Of a DNA stretch of 54,417 nucleotides, positions 16,985 through 24,920 are shown piece after piece. Under the pieces are notes generated by a model, which saw only the letters and a list, made by a program, of their open reading frames with translations, was not told the origin of the DNA and did no database searches. This stretch comes from Burkholderia paludis (lineage in GTDB: Bacteria; Pseudomonadota; Gammaproteobacteria; Burkholderiales; Burkholderiaceae), in contig NZ_JPGL01000070.1 in NCBI RefSeq assembly GCF_000732615.1, positions 1-54,417 on the forward strand, written 5' to 3'. Positions within the stretch are counted from its first letter, which is position 1. Each line of letters opens with the position of its first letter. The position numbers were made by a program, and so were the translations under genes.

Positions 16985-17689
16985 TCAGCGCGGCGCCGGC
17001 GCTTCCAGATACACGCCCGACGACAGCGCGGCCTTCACCTGCCGCGTGAACTCGTCGGTCGACACCTCTTCCTCCCCCGCTTCGATGGCGTCGTACGCCT
17101 GGCGCACGACGTCGGCCGGCGCGGCCTTCGGCACGTCGAAGCCCGCCGTCAGGTCGGTATCGATGAAGCCGGCATGCAGCCCGACGACCTGCGTGCGCTG
17201 CTCGCGCAGCGACTGCCGTAGCCCGTTGGTCAGCGCCCACGCAGCCGATTTCGACACGCCGTAGCCCGACAGCAGCGGCCGGTTCACCCAGCTCGCGACG
17301 GACAGGATGTTCAGGATCGCGCCGCCGCCGTTGTCGGCGAGGGTGCCCGCGAAGGCGCGCGACATCGCCAGCATCCCGAACACGTTGGTCTCCAGGTGAT
17401 CGCGCAGCGTCTCGGCCGCGCCGTCGTCCGTCAGGCTGCCGAGCCGCGCGATGCCCGCGTTGTTGATCAGCAGCGTGACGTCGCGCGCCGCGTCGGCCGC
17501 CGCGGCGATCGCCGCCGGATGGGTCACGTCGAGCTTCACGGGCACGACGCCCGGCAGCGTCACCGCGGCCGGATCGCGCGCCGCCGCATAGACCTTGCGC
17601 GCGCCCCTCGCCAGCGCCTGCTTCGCAAACTCGCGCCCGAGCCCGCGATTCGCGCCCGTGACGAACACCACTGCACCTTCGATCTTCAT
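16985..17689 (-). CDS. Short-chain dehydrogenase/reductase
   Basis: A 234-aa classical SDR. The nucleotide-binding TGANRGLGREFAKQ, the NNAG motif (LLINNAGIARLG) and the catalytic Ser and YxxxK (SVASWVNRPLLSGYGVSKSA) are all in place. It uses NAD(P)H on an unknown carbonyl or alcohol. ATG 17689 follows AAGGA. It is divergent from a TetR regulator, and two copies of one palindrome lie in the 339-base spacer, so it is very likely that regulator's target. Confidence 0.9.
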   Translation of the reverse strand: MKIEGAVVFVTGANRGLGREFAKQALARGARKVYAAARDPAAVTLPGVVPVKLDVTHPAAIAAAADAARDVTLLINNAGIARLGSLTDDGAAETLRDHLETNVFGMLAMSRAFAGTLADNGGGAILNILSVASWVNRPLLSGYGVSKSAAWALTNGLRQSLREQRTQVVGLHAGFIDTDLTAGFDVPKAAPADVVRQAYDAIEAGEEEVSTDEFTRQVKAALSSGVYLEAPAPR

Positions 17690-17911
17690 GATCGTTCCTT
17701 TCGCATGATGAATCGCATGCGCGCCGGCTCGCCGCGCGTGAGATCCGGTGGAAACACAGGCTGCCCTTGCGTACCGAATCGCGGCGCCCCCGCCGGCAGA
17801 CGGCGAGCCGTCCGCTGCCCATCGCCCGGCGGCGCCAAAGACGCCGATCGATTGCCATCTCGCGTGCCGCCGGGGCTTCGCACCGCGCGCCGGGTCGGCT
17901 ACACTCGATAT

Positions 17912-17929
17912 CAATGTCGATCACCATTG
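17912..17929. promoter_or_regulatory. TetR operator copy 1
   Basis: CAATGTCGATCACCATTG, itself a near-palindrome (7 of 9 positions symmetric). It recurs exactly, inverted, at 17968-17985. Confidence 0.75.
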
Positions 17930-17967
17930 TCTTTGCGTGGCATTGTGTTCGCGCCGAACAGGCATGT

Positions 17968-17985
17968 CAATGGTGATCGACATTG
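17968..17985. promoter_or_regulatory. TetR operator copy 2
   Basis: CAATGGTGATCGACATTG, the exact reverse complement of copy 1. The two centres are 56 bases apart, about five helical turns. It lies 43 bases upstream of the TetR start codon. Confidence 0.75.
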
Positions 17986-18028
17986 TGTTTTTCGATCGAC
18001 GCGATCGCAAACAATCAGGGAGAGATCG

Positions 18029-18613
18029 ATGGGCGTTTCAAGACAACAGGCCGCCGAGAACCGGAGCGCGATCGTCGCGGCCGCCGAACGGCTGTTCCGC
18101 GTGCACGGGGTCGACGCCGTGGGGCTGACGGAGTTGATGAAGGCCGCGGGCTTCACGCAGGGCGGCTTCTACAACCACTTCAAGTCGAAGGACGCGCTGG
18201 TCGCCGCGGTGCTGGAGAAGGCGATGCAGGACCGTGCGGATTCGCCGAATACCGACAGTCTCGATACGCTCGCGGCCGTGTATCTGTCGGCCGCGCATCG
18301 CGACAACGTCGAGGCCGGCTGCCCGTTGTCCGGTTTCGCGGGCGACGCGCCGCGGCTGAACGATGCGGCGCGCGCGTGCTACGCGCACGGCCTCGCCGCC
18401 TATCTCGGCCGGATGGAACGGATGGTGGCCACGGAAGGCGCGGACCCGGCGCAAACGCGTCGCGACACGCTCGCCGCCTTCAGCCAGATGGTCGGCGCGC
18501 TCGTGCTGTCGCGCGCGGTGGCCGGCGCCGATCCCGCGCTGGCCGACGCGATCCTCGATGCAGGGCGGGACTCGCTCGCCGCCGGACGCGGCGATCCGGT
18601 CGCGCCGGCATGA
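18029..18613 (+). CDS. TetR/AcrR-family transcriptional regulator
   Basis: A 194-aa TetR-family repressor. The N-terminal helix-turn-helix is clear (AAERLFRVHGVDAVGLTELM, then GFTQGGFYNHFKSKDALVAA), and the C-terminal ligand-binding domain carries the ENVEAGCPLSG-like segment (NVEAGCPLSGFAGDAPRLND) of the TetR subgroup found beside SDR genes. ATG 18029 follows AGGGAGAG. It is divergent from the SDR gene at 16985-17689 and preceded by twin palindromes, which suits control of both genes. Confidence 0.92.
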   Translation: MGVSRQQAAENRSAIVAAAERLFRVHGVDAVGLTELMKAAGFTQGGFYNHFKSKDALVAAVLEKAMQDRADSPNTDSLDTLAAVYLSAAHRDNVEAGCPLSGFAGDAPRLNDAARACYAHGLAAYLGRMERMVATEGADPAQTRRDTLAAFSQMVGALVLSRAVAGADPALADAILDAGRDSLAAGRGDPVAPA

Positions 18614-18646
18614 CGGCGCACGCGGCCGCGCGTCAAGCCTGCCGCG

Positions 18647-19225
18647 CTATTCGACGGCCCGCGCGGCATCCCATAGCGGCTGCCCGCCCAGCGCCGCATG
18701 CCACGCGTCGAAACGCGTGCGCCACGATTCGAACGGCTCTGCCAGCGGACGGCGCGGATCGCCGCTGAGCGAATACGCCATCCCCTCGATCAGCCAGCGC
18801 GGCTTCGTCGCGACGGCCAGGTTGCCGAGCGCCTCCGCCTGACGATGATGGATCAGCTCGTGTGCGAGAAAGTAGGTCTGCCAGCCGCGCGGCGCGACGA
18901 CCACGCCGAAACTCCCGAGCGTCAGCGCCGCGCGCGTGCCGACGCCGAATGCATCGGCGCACGCACGGGTCGAACAGAACACGACGCGCGGCGCCTCGCG
19001 GAACGCGCCGACGGCCGACGCCGCGCGCGCATAGCCGTCGAGATAGAGCCGCCGCGCATCGTCGAGCCTCGCGACATCGTCCGTGCAGATGTCCGCGCTC
19101 GGGCACGACACGCCGTGAACCAGTGCGGGCGCGACGACGCGCAGCGGCTTGACGAGCGCATACGCGGCAATCGGCAGCGCGACGAGCAGGCCCGTGAGGG
19201 CAAAGGCGACGTGGGAGCGTTTCAT
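18647..19225 (-). CDS. Membrane-anchored HEXXH putative metallopeptidase
   Basis: A 192-aa protein with an N-terminal membrane anchor or signal (residues 6-25) and a zinc-peptidase type HELIH motif at 122-126 in YFLAHELIHHRQAEALG. A downstream Glu in WLIEGMAYSLSG could be the third zinc ligand, the gluzincin pattern. Several Cys residues (41, 47, 84, 89) suggest a periplasmic disulfide-bonded protein. I recognise no named family. ATG 19225 begins the signal; the longer frame to 19366 is low-complexity. Confidence 0.65.
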   Translation of the reverse strand: MKRSHVAFALTGLLVALPIAAYALVKPLRVVAPALVHGVSCPSADICTDDVARLDDARRLYLDGYARAASAVGAFREAPRVVFCSTRACADAFGVGTRAALTLGSFGVVVAPRGWQTYFLAHELIHHRQAEALGNLAVATKPRWLIEGMAYSLSGDPRRPLAEPFESWRTRFDAWHAALGGQPLWDAARAVE

Positions 19226-19503
19226 CGAGGCGGCGGTTCCGGTGCGTTCGGTTCGGGTCTTCCTGCGCCAATATATCGGACCGGCAGCGATGCCGGCCCC
19301 GTTTTCAGGTCCGGCGGTGCGGTGCACGCGGCGGGGCATGCCCCGGCGCATGTGGCCGCGTTTCACCCGCCCTGCGCAAACAAAGACTTTTTACGACTTA
19401 ATAGCGCATGAATAATATATTGGACGGATAACCTGGCACACCGCATCCTTGCCCCTGACGGCTCGCGACGACACGCTCGACGGCCGCACGGCAAGGACAG
19501 GAC

Positions 19504-20421
19504 ATGAACAGGAACGAACGGCTCAACGGCATTTGCCATGGATTGCTCGCGGCGCTCATCTGGGGCGGCTTTCCGGTCGTCACGCGCCTCGGCGTCACGC
19601 ACGCGACACTCGACGCATACGACATCGCATTCATCCGCTTCGCCATATCGGGCACGCTGCTGCTGCCCGTCCTGCTGCGCTACGGCCTCGGCACGCTGCG
19701 CCCGGCAACGGTCGCGCTGATGATGACCGGCGCCGGCGCGCCCTACATCCTGACCGTCGCGGCGGCGTTGAGCCGCGCGCCGGTCGGCTACTTCGCGCTG
19801 ACACCCGGCAGCATGATCGCGTTCACCGCGATCCTCGGCCGGCAAGTCACGCACGAGCGGCTGAGCGCCGCGCAGGTTGGCGGGATCGTCGCGATCCTGG
19901 GCGGCATCGCACTGACCGCATCCGACGCGATGCGCGACGCGATCGGGCTGCCGGCCCTCGCGCTGTTCGTGCTCGGCGGCCTGCTGTGGGCCGTCTACAA
20001 CGTCACGGCGAAACGCGCCGCCACCGGCGCGCTGCACACGACGGCCGTCGTGTCGGTCGGCTCCGCCGTGCTCTACTGCCCGCTTTATCTGGCCGCACGC
20101 GGAGGCGCGATACTGCACGCGCCGGCCGGAGCGATCGCCACGCAGGCGATCTATCAGGGTGTGCTGATGTCGGTGCTGGCCCTCTACTGCTTCAGCCAGG
20201 CCGTCGTCGCGCTCGGCCCGGCGATCGGCGCGACCTTCGGCGCGCTGATGCCGCTCCTCGCCACGCTCGAGGCTGTGCTGCTGCTCGACGAACGGCCGCA
20301 CGCGCCGGCGCTGGCCGGCATCGCGATCGTCACGGCCGGCATGGTCCTGAGCCTCGCCGGCCGATGGCGAACGGCGGCGCGACCGGCCCTGCAGCGACCG
20401 AACCCCACCGCGCACGGCTGA
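19504..20421 (+). CDS. EamA/DMT-superfamily transporter
   Basis: A 305-aa inner-membrane protein with ten predicted helices and two EamA repeats, the drug/metabolite transporter fold (GLLAALIWGGFPVVTRLGVT opening; second repeat from ALFVLGGLLWAVYNVTAKRA). ATG 19504 follows AGGAC. The upstream 19380-19440 is AT-rich (AATAATATATTGG) and probably holds the promoter. The substrate is unknown; amino acids or related metabolites are usual. Confidence 0.88.
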   Translation: MNRNERLNGICHGLLAALIWGGFPVVTRLGVTHATLDAYDIAFIRFAISGTLLLPVLLRYGLGTLRPATVALMMTGAGAPYILTVAAALSRAPVGYFALTPGSMIAFTAILGRQVTHERLSAAQVGGIVAILGGIALTASDAMRDAIGLPALALFVLGGLLWAVYNVTAKRAATGALHTTAVVSVGSAVLYCPLYLAARGGAILHAPAGAIATQAIYQGVLMSVLALYCFSQAVVALGPAIGATFGALMPLLATLEAVLLLDERPHAPALAGIAIVTAGMVLSLAGRWRTAARPALQRPNPTAHG

Positions 20422-20436
20422 AACGGGCGCCGCGCG

Positions 20437-21222
20437 TCACACGGCGCGCCCCGTGCCCGTGGCGCCGGCCTCCGCCCCGCGGCGGCTCCAGCGCACCGCG
20501 AGCCACAGCAGCGCGGCGCTGCACACGAACAGGATCGCCTCGACCCGTACCGTATCGACATGCCAGTGCCGCGTCAGCAACACGACGGCGAGGTCGAACA
20601 CGAAGTGGATCGCGATCGCATAGGCGAGCCAGCGCTTCTTGCCGCGCACGAACGCCTGCAGCACGATCAGCGACAGCCCGACGTGCGCGGCCAGCGCGCT
20701 CGCGCGTTCGAGCAGCGCGAGAAACGGCGTCGCGGGCGTCATCCCCGCTAGCTGCGCGCCGATCACGGCCTGCACGCCTTCGGGCACGACGACGCCCGCT
20801 TGCGCCAGCAGATAACCCGTGCCGAGCGCGAGAAAGCCGACGCCGACCAGCAGCATCGCCTCCATCCCGCCGTGCCCGAGGCCGAGCATCACGGCAGTCG
20901 ACGTGTCGTGCCGCTTCGGCAGCAGATACCGGAAAGCGACCCAGCGGCCGACTTCCTCGAAGAGCCCGGCCGTCAGCGCCGTGAGCACCAGCATCGGCAG
21001 ATGCCGGTGCGAATGATGAGCGAACCAGCGGGTCAGCGGGATCTGCCACGACAAGCGCAATACCGGCTGGAACACGAAGAAGGTCAGCATGCCGTAGAAA
21101 AACACGCGCCACGGCACGTGCGTGCGGCGTCGCCATGCGGCCGCCAGCAACGCGGGCGCGAACAGCGCGACGACGCCGGCCGCGAGCGTGAGCAACAGGA
21201 TCGCGGGGGCGACGGGATGCAT
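20437..21222 (-). CDS. YhfC-family glutamic-type intramembrane protease
   Basis: A 261-aa polytopic membrane protein of the YhfC type, related to CPBP/glutamic intramembrane proteases. The motif helices are visible: LTAGLFEEVGRWVAFRYL (the EE pair), GLGHGGMEAML (His and Glu) and AIAIHFVFDLAVVLL (His and Asp). ATG 21222 is preferred because it begins 11 bases after the GNAT stop; the GTG at 21270 would overlap that gene. Its target is unknown. The pair appears to be a two-gene unit. Confidence 0.8.
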   Translation of the reverse strand: MHPVAPAILLLTLAAGVVALFAPALLAAAWRRRTHVPWRVFFYGMLTFFVFQPVLRLSWQIPLTRWFAHHSHRHLPMLVLTALTAGLFEEVGRWVAFRYLLPKRHDTSTAVMLGLGHGGMEAMLLVGVGFLALGTGYLLAQAGVVVPEGVQAVIGAQLAGMTPATPFLALLERASALAAHVGLSLIVLQAFVRGKKRWLAYAIAIHFVFDLAVVLLTRHWHVDTVRVEAILFVCSAALLWLAVRWSRRGAEAGATGTGRAV

Positions 21223-21233
21223 GACGTGCGCGA

Positions 21234-21764
21234 CTACGCGAGCTGCTTGTGGAAATACGTGGTCGCGCACGGCGTGCCGTCAGGCATCAGCGCATAGTTC
21301 GGCACGACGCCGACGCGCTGCCAGCCGGCCCGCTCGTACAGCCGCTCGGCGTCCCCGCCCGTCACGGTGTCGAGCACGAGCACGGTCTTGCCGGCGTCGC
21401 GCGCGGCCGCGTCCGCCGCCGCCATCAGCCGCGCGGCGATGCCCTGGCGGCGCGCGTGCCGCGACACGAGCATCTTCGCGACGTCCGCGCGATGCGGCTG
21501 GTTCTCGGGCTGCGCGGTCACGACCTGCACGGTGCCGACGATCCGGCCGGCCGCATCCTCGGCGACGAGCAGGATGCGCTCGCCGTTCGCGACGCCGTCG
21601 GCCACGCCCGTCCAGAACGCGACCGCGGCCTGTCGTTCGATCGGCAGCATGAAGCTGACGGACGCGCCCCCCTCGACGCAATCGATCAGCACGTCGGCCA
21701 GCGCGTCGACGCAGGCTCTCGCGTCGCGCGCGTCGGCGCGGCGGACGGTAACAGGTTCGGTCAT
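21234..21764 (-). CDS. GNAT-family N-acetyltransferase
   Basis: A 176-aa GNAT acetyltransferase, which moves acetyl from acetyl-CoA to an amine. The acetyl-CoA loop appears as KMLVSRHARRQGIAARLMAA (the R/QxxGxA pattern), followed by VLVLDTVTGGDAERLYERAG. ATG 21764 follows GGAGA. It is placed just before the YhfC-type protease with an 11-base gap. The acceptor is unknown. Confidence 0.88.
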   Translation of the reverse strand: MTEPVTVRRADARDARACVDALADVLIDCVEGGASVSFMLPIERQAAVAFWTGVADGVANGERILLVAEDAAGRIVGTVQVVTAQPENQPHRADVAKMLVSRHARRQGIAARLMAAADAAARDAGKTVLVLDTVTGGDAERLYERAGWQRVGVVPNYALMPDGTPCATTYFHKQLA

Positions 21765-22165
21765 GCCATCTCCGGTAGTCAGGCGGGTCGCACGCGCGGG
21801 TTCGACGTGCGCCCGGATCAGAAGGCGCGCCCGCCGGACCTCGCCGCGCACGCGGCGGCGGGCGTCCGGCCATGTTGCGCGGGTGGGCGCGTGTTACTGC
21901 CCCATCATCCTACGCGATGAATATTCCCGGTGCATCGCCTGACGCGTCACCTCCATTTCACGCAAGGCGTGACAGCCGGCCCGGCACCGCCAAGCTGTCC
22001 CCCGGACGCGCCGGTTCGACGGGCTGGGCCGGGCTGGGCCGGGCCGGGCCGGGCCGGGCCGGGCCGGCATTGCACGACGCGCCGCACGCGCCTAGGATTC
22101 CTGAAGGAAGCATGACGACACGCCGGCCGCCGGTGCGCACCGTCGTGCGCGCCGCGGGAGGCGAC
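21765..22165. other. Intergenic stretch with a GGGCY tract
   Basis: About 400 bases between the GNAT and SRPBCC genes. It contains the pentamer tract at 22021-22065 and a stronger-looking alternative start for the downstream gene at 22112. No separate gene is supported. Confidence 0.4.
22021..22065. repeat. Pentanucleotide tract (GGGCC/GGGCT) x9
   Basis: Nine tandem five-base units: GGGCT GGGCC GGGCT and then six GGGCC. It ends 46 bases before an in-frame ATG of the SRPBCC gene. Because five is not a multiple of three, a change in copy number would alter spacing or shift any frame running through it. Confidence 0.9.
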
Positions 22166-22633
22166 ATGTTGCACACGCACACGCATTCGACCCGGGTCAG
22201 CCGGCACCTGAACGCCCCGCGCGGTCGCGTCTACCGTGCGTTGCTCGACCCGCAGGCGGTCGAGCAATGGAAGGTGCCCGACGGCATGACGTGCCGCGTG
22301 CATGCCTACGACGCGCGCGAAGGCGGCGCGCTGCGCGTGTCGCTGAGCCGCGACGTATCGTCGGGCGCGACCGCCGCGCACACCGACACCTATCACGGCC
22401 GCTTCGTCACGCTCGTGCCGGACGAGCGGATCGTCGAGATCGACGTGTTCGAGACCGACGATCCGATGCTGCGCGGCGCGATGACGATCACGATCACGCT
22501 GTCCGACGAAGCCGGCGGCACGCGCGTGGACGCCGTGCACGACGGCGTGCCGCCCGGCGTACCGGCCGCCGACAACGAAACCGGCTGGGAGATGGCGCTG
22601 GCGCGGCTCGCGGCGCTGGTGGAAGCCGGGTAA
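22166..22633 (+). CDS. SRPBCC/AHSA1-like protein
   Basis: A 155-aa START-like (SRPBCC, AHSA1 subgroup) protein with a hydrophobic ligand pocket. It begins THTHSTRVSRHLNAPRGRVY and contains LLDPQAVEQWKVPDGMTCRV and VTLVPDERIVEIDVFET, all typical of the group. ATG 22166 follows GGGAGG. An alternative ATG at 22112 (after GAAGGA) adds 18 residues that do not resemble the family. The ligand is unknown. Confidence 0.85.
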   Translation: MLHTHTHSTRVSRHLNAPRGRVYRALLDPQAVEQWKVPDGMTCRVHAYDAREGGALRVSLSRDVSSGATAAHTDTYHGRFVTLVPDERIVEIDVFETDDPMLRGAMTITITLSDEAGGTRVDAVHDGVPPGVPAADNETGWEMALARLAALVEAG

Positions 22634-23176
22634 GGTCGCACGAAATGCCCGCCGTGGCATGCGTCGCGCCGACCCGGCCAGCGCGTGCAGTGCAGTGCCA
22701 TGCCGTGGAACCGCGTATCGCACTCGTCCAACCGTGCAGGCGCGAACGGCTGCCTGAATGCATCCGGCCGTTCACGCGCGGACCCGCGCCATTGCGGACC
22801 GGGAAATAGCACGCGAAGCTGCCGCACGCTACGCCGGCCCCGTCGATGCGGGCCCTCGTCCACGACTCTCGAGCACCGGCGAGCGGTACGGAACAGCGCC
22901 CGAAGTTACCGCACACTGTACCGGCCCCATCGATGCAGGCCCTCGTCCACGGCTTTCGAGCACCAGAGAGCGGCACGGAACAGCGCCCGAAGTTGCCGCA
23001 CGCTGCACCGGCCCCGTCGATACAGGCCCTCGTCCACGGCTTTCGCACACCGGCGCCGCAGCAGCGCGAAAAAAACGGCCGCATGCGACACTGGCCGCCG
23101 ATGCACGCATCACGCGCGCCACCGGCGGGCGTGTGCATGCGCAACCGCCAACCGGACACGCTTGAGGGCCACCACC
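22634..23176. other. Non-coding stretch built around an 87-bp repeat
   Basis: About 540 bases between the SRPBCC gene and the HCCA isomerase. The middle is occupied by the 87-bp tandem repeat. Frames are open on both strands only because the unit is a multiple of three. No ribosome binding site or recognisable protein is seen. Confidence 0.5.
22815..23055. repeat. 87-bp tandem repeat, about 2.8 copies
   Basis: Copies start at 22815, 22902 and 22989 (GAAG followed by CTGCC, TTACC or TTGCC) and share long identical parts such as GGCCCTCGTCCACG and ACGGAACAGCGCCCG. The third copy breaks down after about 23055, and a degenerate remnant precedes the first. The unit would encode a 29-residue repeat in any frame. 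Confidence 0.9.
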
Positions 23177-23815
23177 ATGAACGCCGCGCGCACCGCCACG
23201 TGGTATTTCGACTTCGTTTCGCCGTTCGCCTATCTGCAACAGGAACAATTCGACCAGTTGCCGCCCGCCGCCGCGTTCGAGCCGAAGCCGATCGTGCTCG
23301 GCGCGCTGCTCGCGCACTGGGGCCAGAAAGCGCCGGCGGAAATCGCGGCCAAACGCGTGTTCACCTATCGTCATGCGCAATATCGCGCGGACAAGCTCGG
23401 CATCCCGTTCCGGATGCCGCCCGCGCATCCGTTCAATCCGATCAGGCCGCTGCGTCTCGCGATCGCGATGGGCAGCTCGCCCGACGCGATCCGGCGGATC
23501 TTCCGGCATATCTGGCGCGACGGCCACGACGTGTCGACCCCGGAAGGCTTCGCCGCGCTGTGCGACGCCGTCGACTTCCCGGAAGGGGTGACGGCCGTCG
23601 AAGCGCAGCCGGTGAAGGACGCGCTGCGCGCGAACACGGACGATGCGATCGCGCACGGCGTATTCGGCGTGCCGACCTTCGAACTCGCCGGCGACCTGTT
23701 CTGGGGCGAGGATGCGACCGGCATGTTCGCCGACTGCGCGACGTCGCGCGCGTGGCTCGACTCACCCGAGGTACGCCGCATCAGCACTCTGCCCGAAGGG
23801 ATCCGGCGCGGCTGA
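23177..23815 (+). CDS. 2-hydroxychromene-2-carboxylate isomerase (DsbA-like)
   Basis: A 212-aa thioredoxin/GST-kappa-fold isomerase of the HCCA family, which in naphthalene-type degradation interconverts 2-hydroxychromene-2-carboxylate with glutathione as cofactor. It opens ATWYFDFVSPFAYLQQEQ, where the Ser replaces the DsbA active Cys, and carries HGVFGVPTFEL (cis-Pro loop) and LFWGEDA near the C-terminus. ATG 23177 follows GAGGG. No aromatic-degradation genes are adjacent, so the natural substrate may differ. Confidence 0.88.
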   Translation: MNAARTATWYFDFVSPFAYLQQEQFDQLPPAAAFEPKPIVLGALLAHWGQKAPAEIAAKRVFTYRHAQYRADKLGIPFRMPPAHPFNPIRPLRLAIAMGSSPDAIRRIFRHIWRDGHDVSTPEGFAALCDAVDFPEGVTAVEAQPVKDALRANTDDAIAHGVFGVPTFELAGDLFWGEDATGMFADCATSRAWLDSPEVRRISTLPEGIRRG

Positions 23816-23844
23816 CGGCGCGACCGCCCGACACGCCTCACGCG

Positions 23845-24828
23845 TCAGCCGTCGCGCCCCTCGACGAGCTCCGGCACGACTTCGCGCATCATCGCGGCGA
23901 AGCGCACGAGCCGCGACGGGTAGAACTGCGCGTGCGGATACGTCAGGTAGACGGGCAGCGGCGCGGCCTGCCACTCGGGTGCGAGGTGCACGAGTTCGCC
24001 GCGCGCCAGATGATCGGCCAGCATCCATGACGACCCGACGCACGCGCCGACGCCCAGCAGCGCCGCGCTGCGCAGCGCATACAGGTTCGCCGTCGTGATG
24101 CGCGGGCGGATCGCAATGCGCCGCGTCTCGCCGGTGACCGAATGCGTCAGCGCCAGCTCGTTGCGGTAATACGTGCGCAACGCGAGCCACGGCAACGCGG
24201 CCAGCGCATCGGGATCGGCCGGCACGTCGGCGCCGCTCAGCACCGACGGCGCGGCCACCACGAAGCGCGGCACCTTCGAGAGCCGGATCGCGACCACCGC
24301 CGGATCGCTCGGCTCGCCCACCTGGATCGCGCAATCGATGCCGCTGCCGACGAAATCGCGCACGTCGTCCTGCAGCAGCCACTCGACCGACACGCGCGGA
24401 TAGTCGCGCAGGAACCGCGCGAGCGGCGCGACGAAACGCTCCTGCCCGAACGCATGCGGCACCGCGACCCGCAGCAGCCCGTCGGGCTCCTCCTGGGCGC
24501 CGCGCAGATCGGCCTCGAAGGCCGCCCAGTTCGCCAGCAACTCCTTTGCACGCTTGAAGCAGCGCTCGCCGTCGACGGTCAGCCGCATCGCGTGCGTCGT
24601 CCGCTGCAACAGCCGCATGCCGAGCGAGCGTTCGAGCGCCTGCAGCCGCCGGCTGATGGTCGGCTGCGTCATGTGTAGTTGCACGGCGGCCGCCGAGAGG
24701 CTGCCGGCCTCGACTATGCGCACAAAGGTTTCCATCAGCTCGAAACGGTAGCCTGCGCCGTCCAGCGGCACCGCCTGAATGCGCGGAGAGCCGCCAGCAG
24801 CGGGAGATCGGGGAATTTTCTCGGTCAT
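23845..24828 (-). CDS. LysR-family transcriptional regulator
   Basis: A 327-aa LysR regulator. The helix-turn-helix is EAGSLSAAAVQLHMTQPTIS with SRRLQALERSLGMRLLQRTT. The effector domain follows, with GIDCAIQVGEPSD. About 31 residues precede the DNA-binding domain if ATG 24828 is used; ATG 24735 (METFVRIVEAG) would give a more usual N-terminus, and neither has a good ribosome binding site. It is divergent from the MFS exporter gene and probably controls it. Confidence 0.88.
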   Translation of the reverse strand: MTEKIPRSPAAGGSPRIQAVPLDGAGYRFELMETFVRIVEAGSLSAAAVQLHMTQPTISRRLQALERSLGMRLLQRTTHAMRLTVDGERCFKRAKELLANWAAFEADLRGAQEEPDGLLRVAVPHAFGQERFVAPLARFLRDYPRVSVEWLLQDDVRDFVGSGIDCAIQVGEPSDPAVVAIRLSKVPRFVVAAPSVLSGADVPADPDALAALPWLALRTYYRNELALTHSVTGETRRIAIRPRITTANLYALRSAALLGVGACVGSSWMLADHLARGELVHLAPEWQAAPLPVYLTYPHAQFYPSRLVRFAAMMREVVPELVEGRDG

Positions 24829-24920
24829 GCGTGAAGCGTATAACAAATCTGCGCGCGACGGCACTACCGTGGCCGGCCGCATGCCGCCACACTCGCGTCC
24901 ATCCCTTTGTCCACCCCACG

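Larger units (their letters stand above)
17690..18028. other. Divergent SDR/TetR control region
   Basis: About 339 bases with no gene. It contains the two operator copies at 17912-17929 and 17968-17985 and an AT-richer segment (17905-18020). The part next to the SDR gene is GC-rich and shows nothing else. Confidence 0.6.

Noticed and set aside
22494..23159. Minus-strand frame with a 29-residue repeat over the 87-bp units
   Set aside because: It runs into the SRPBCC gene antisense and has no ribosome binding site or recognised domain.
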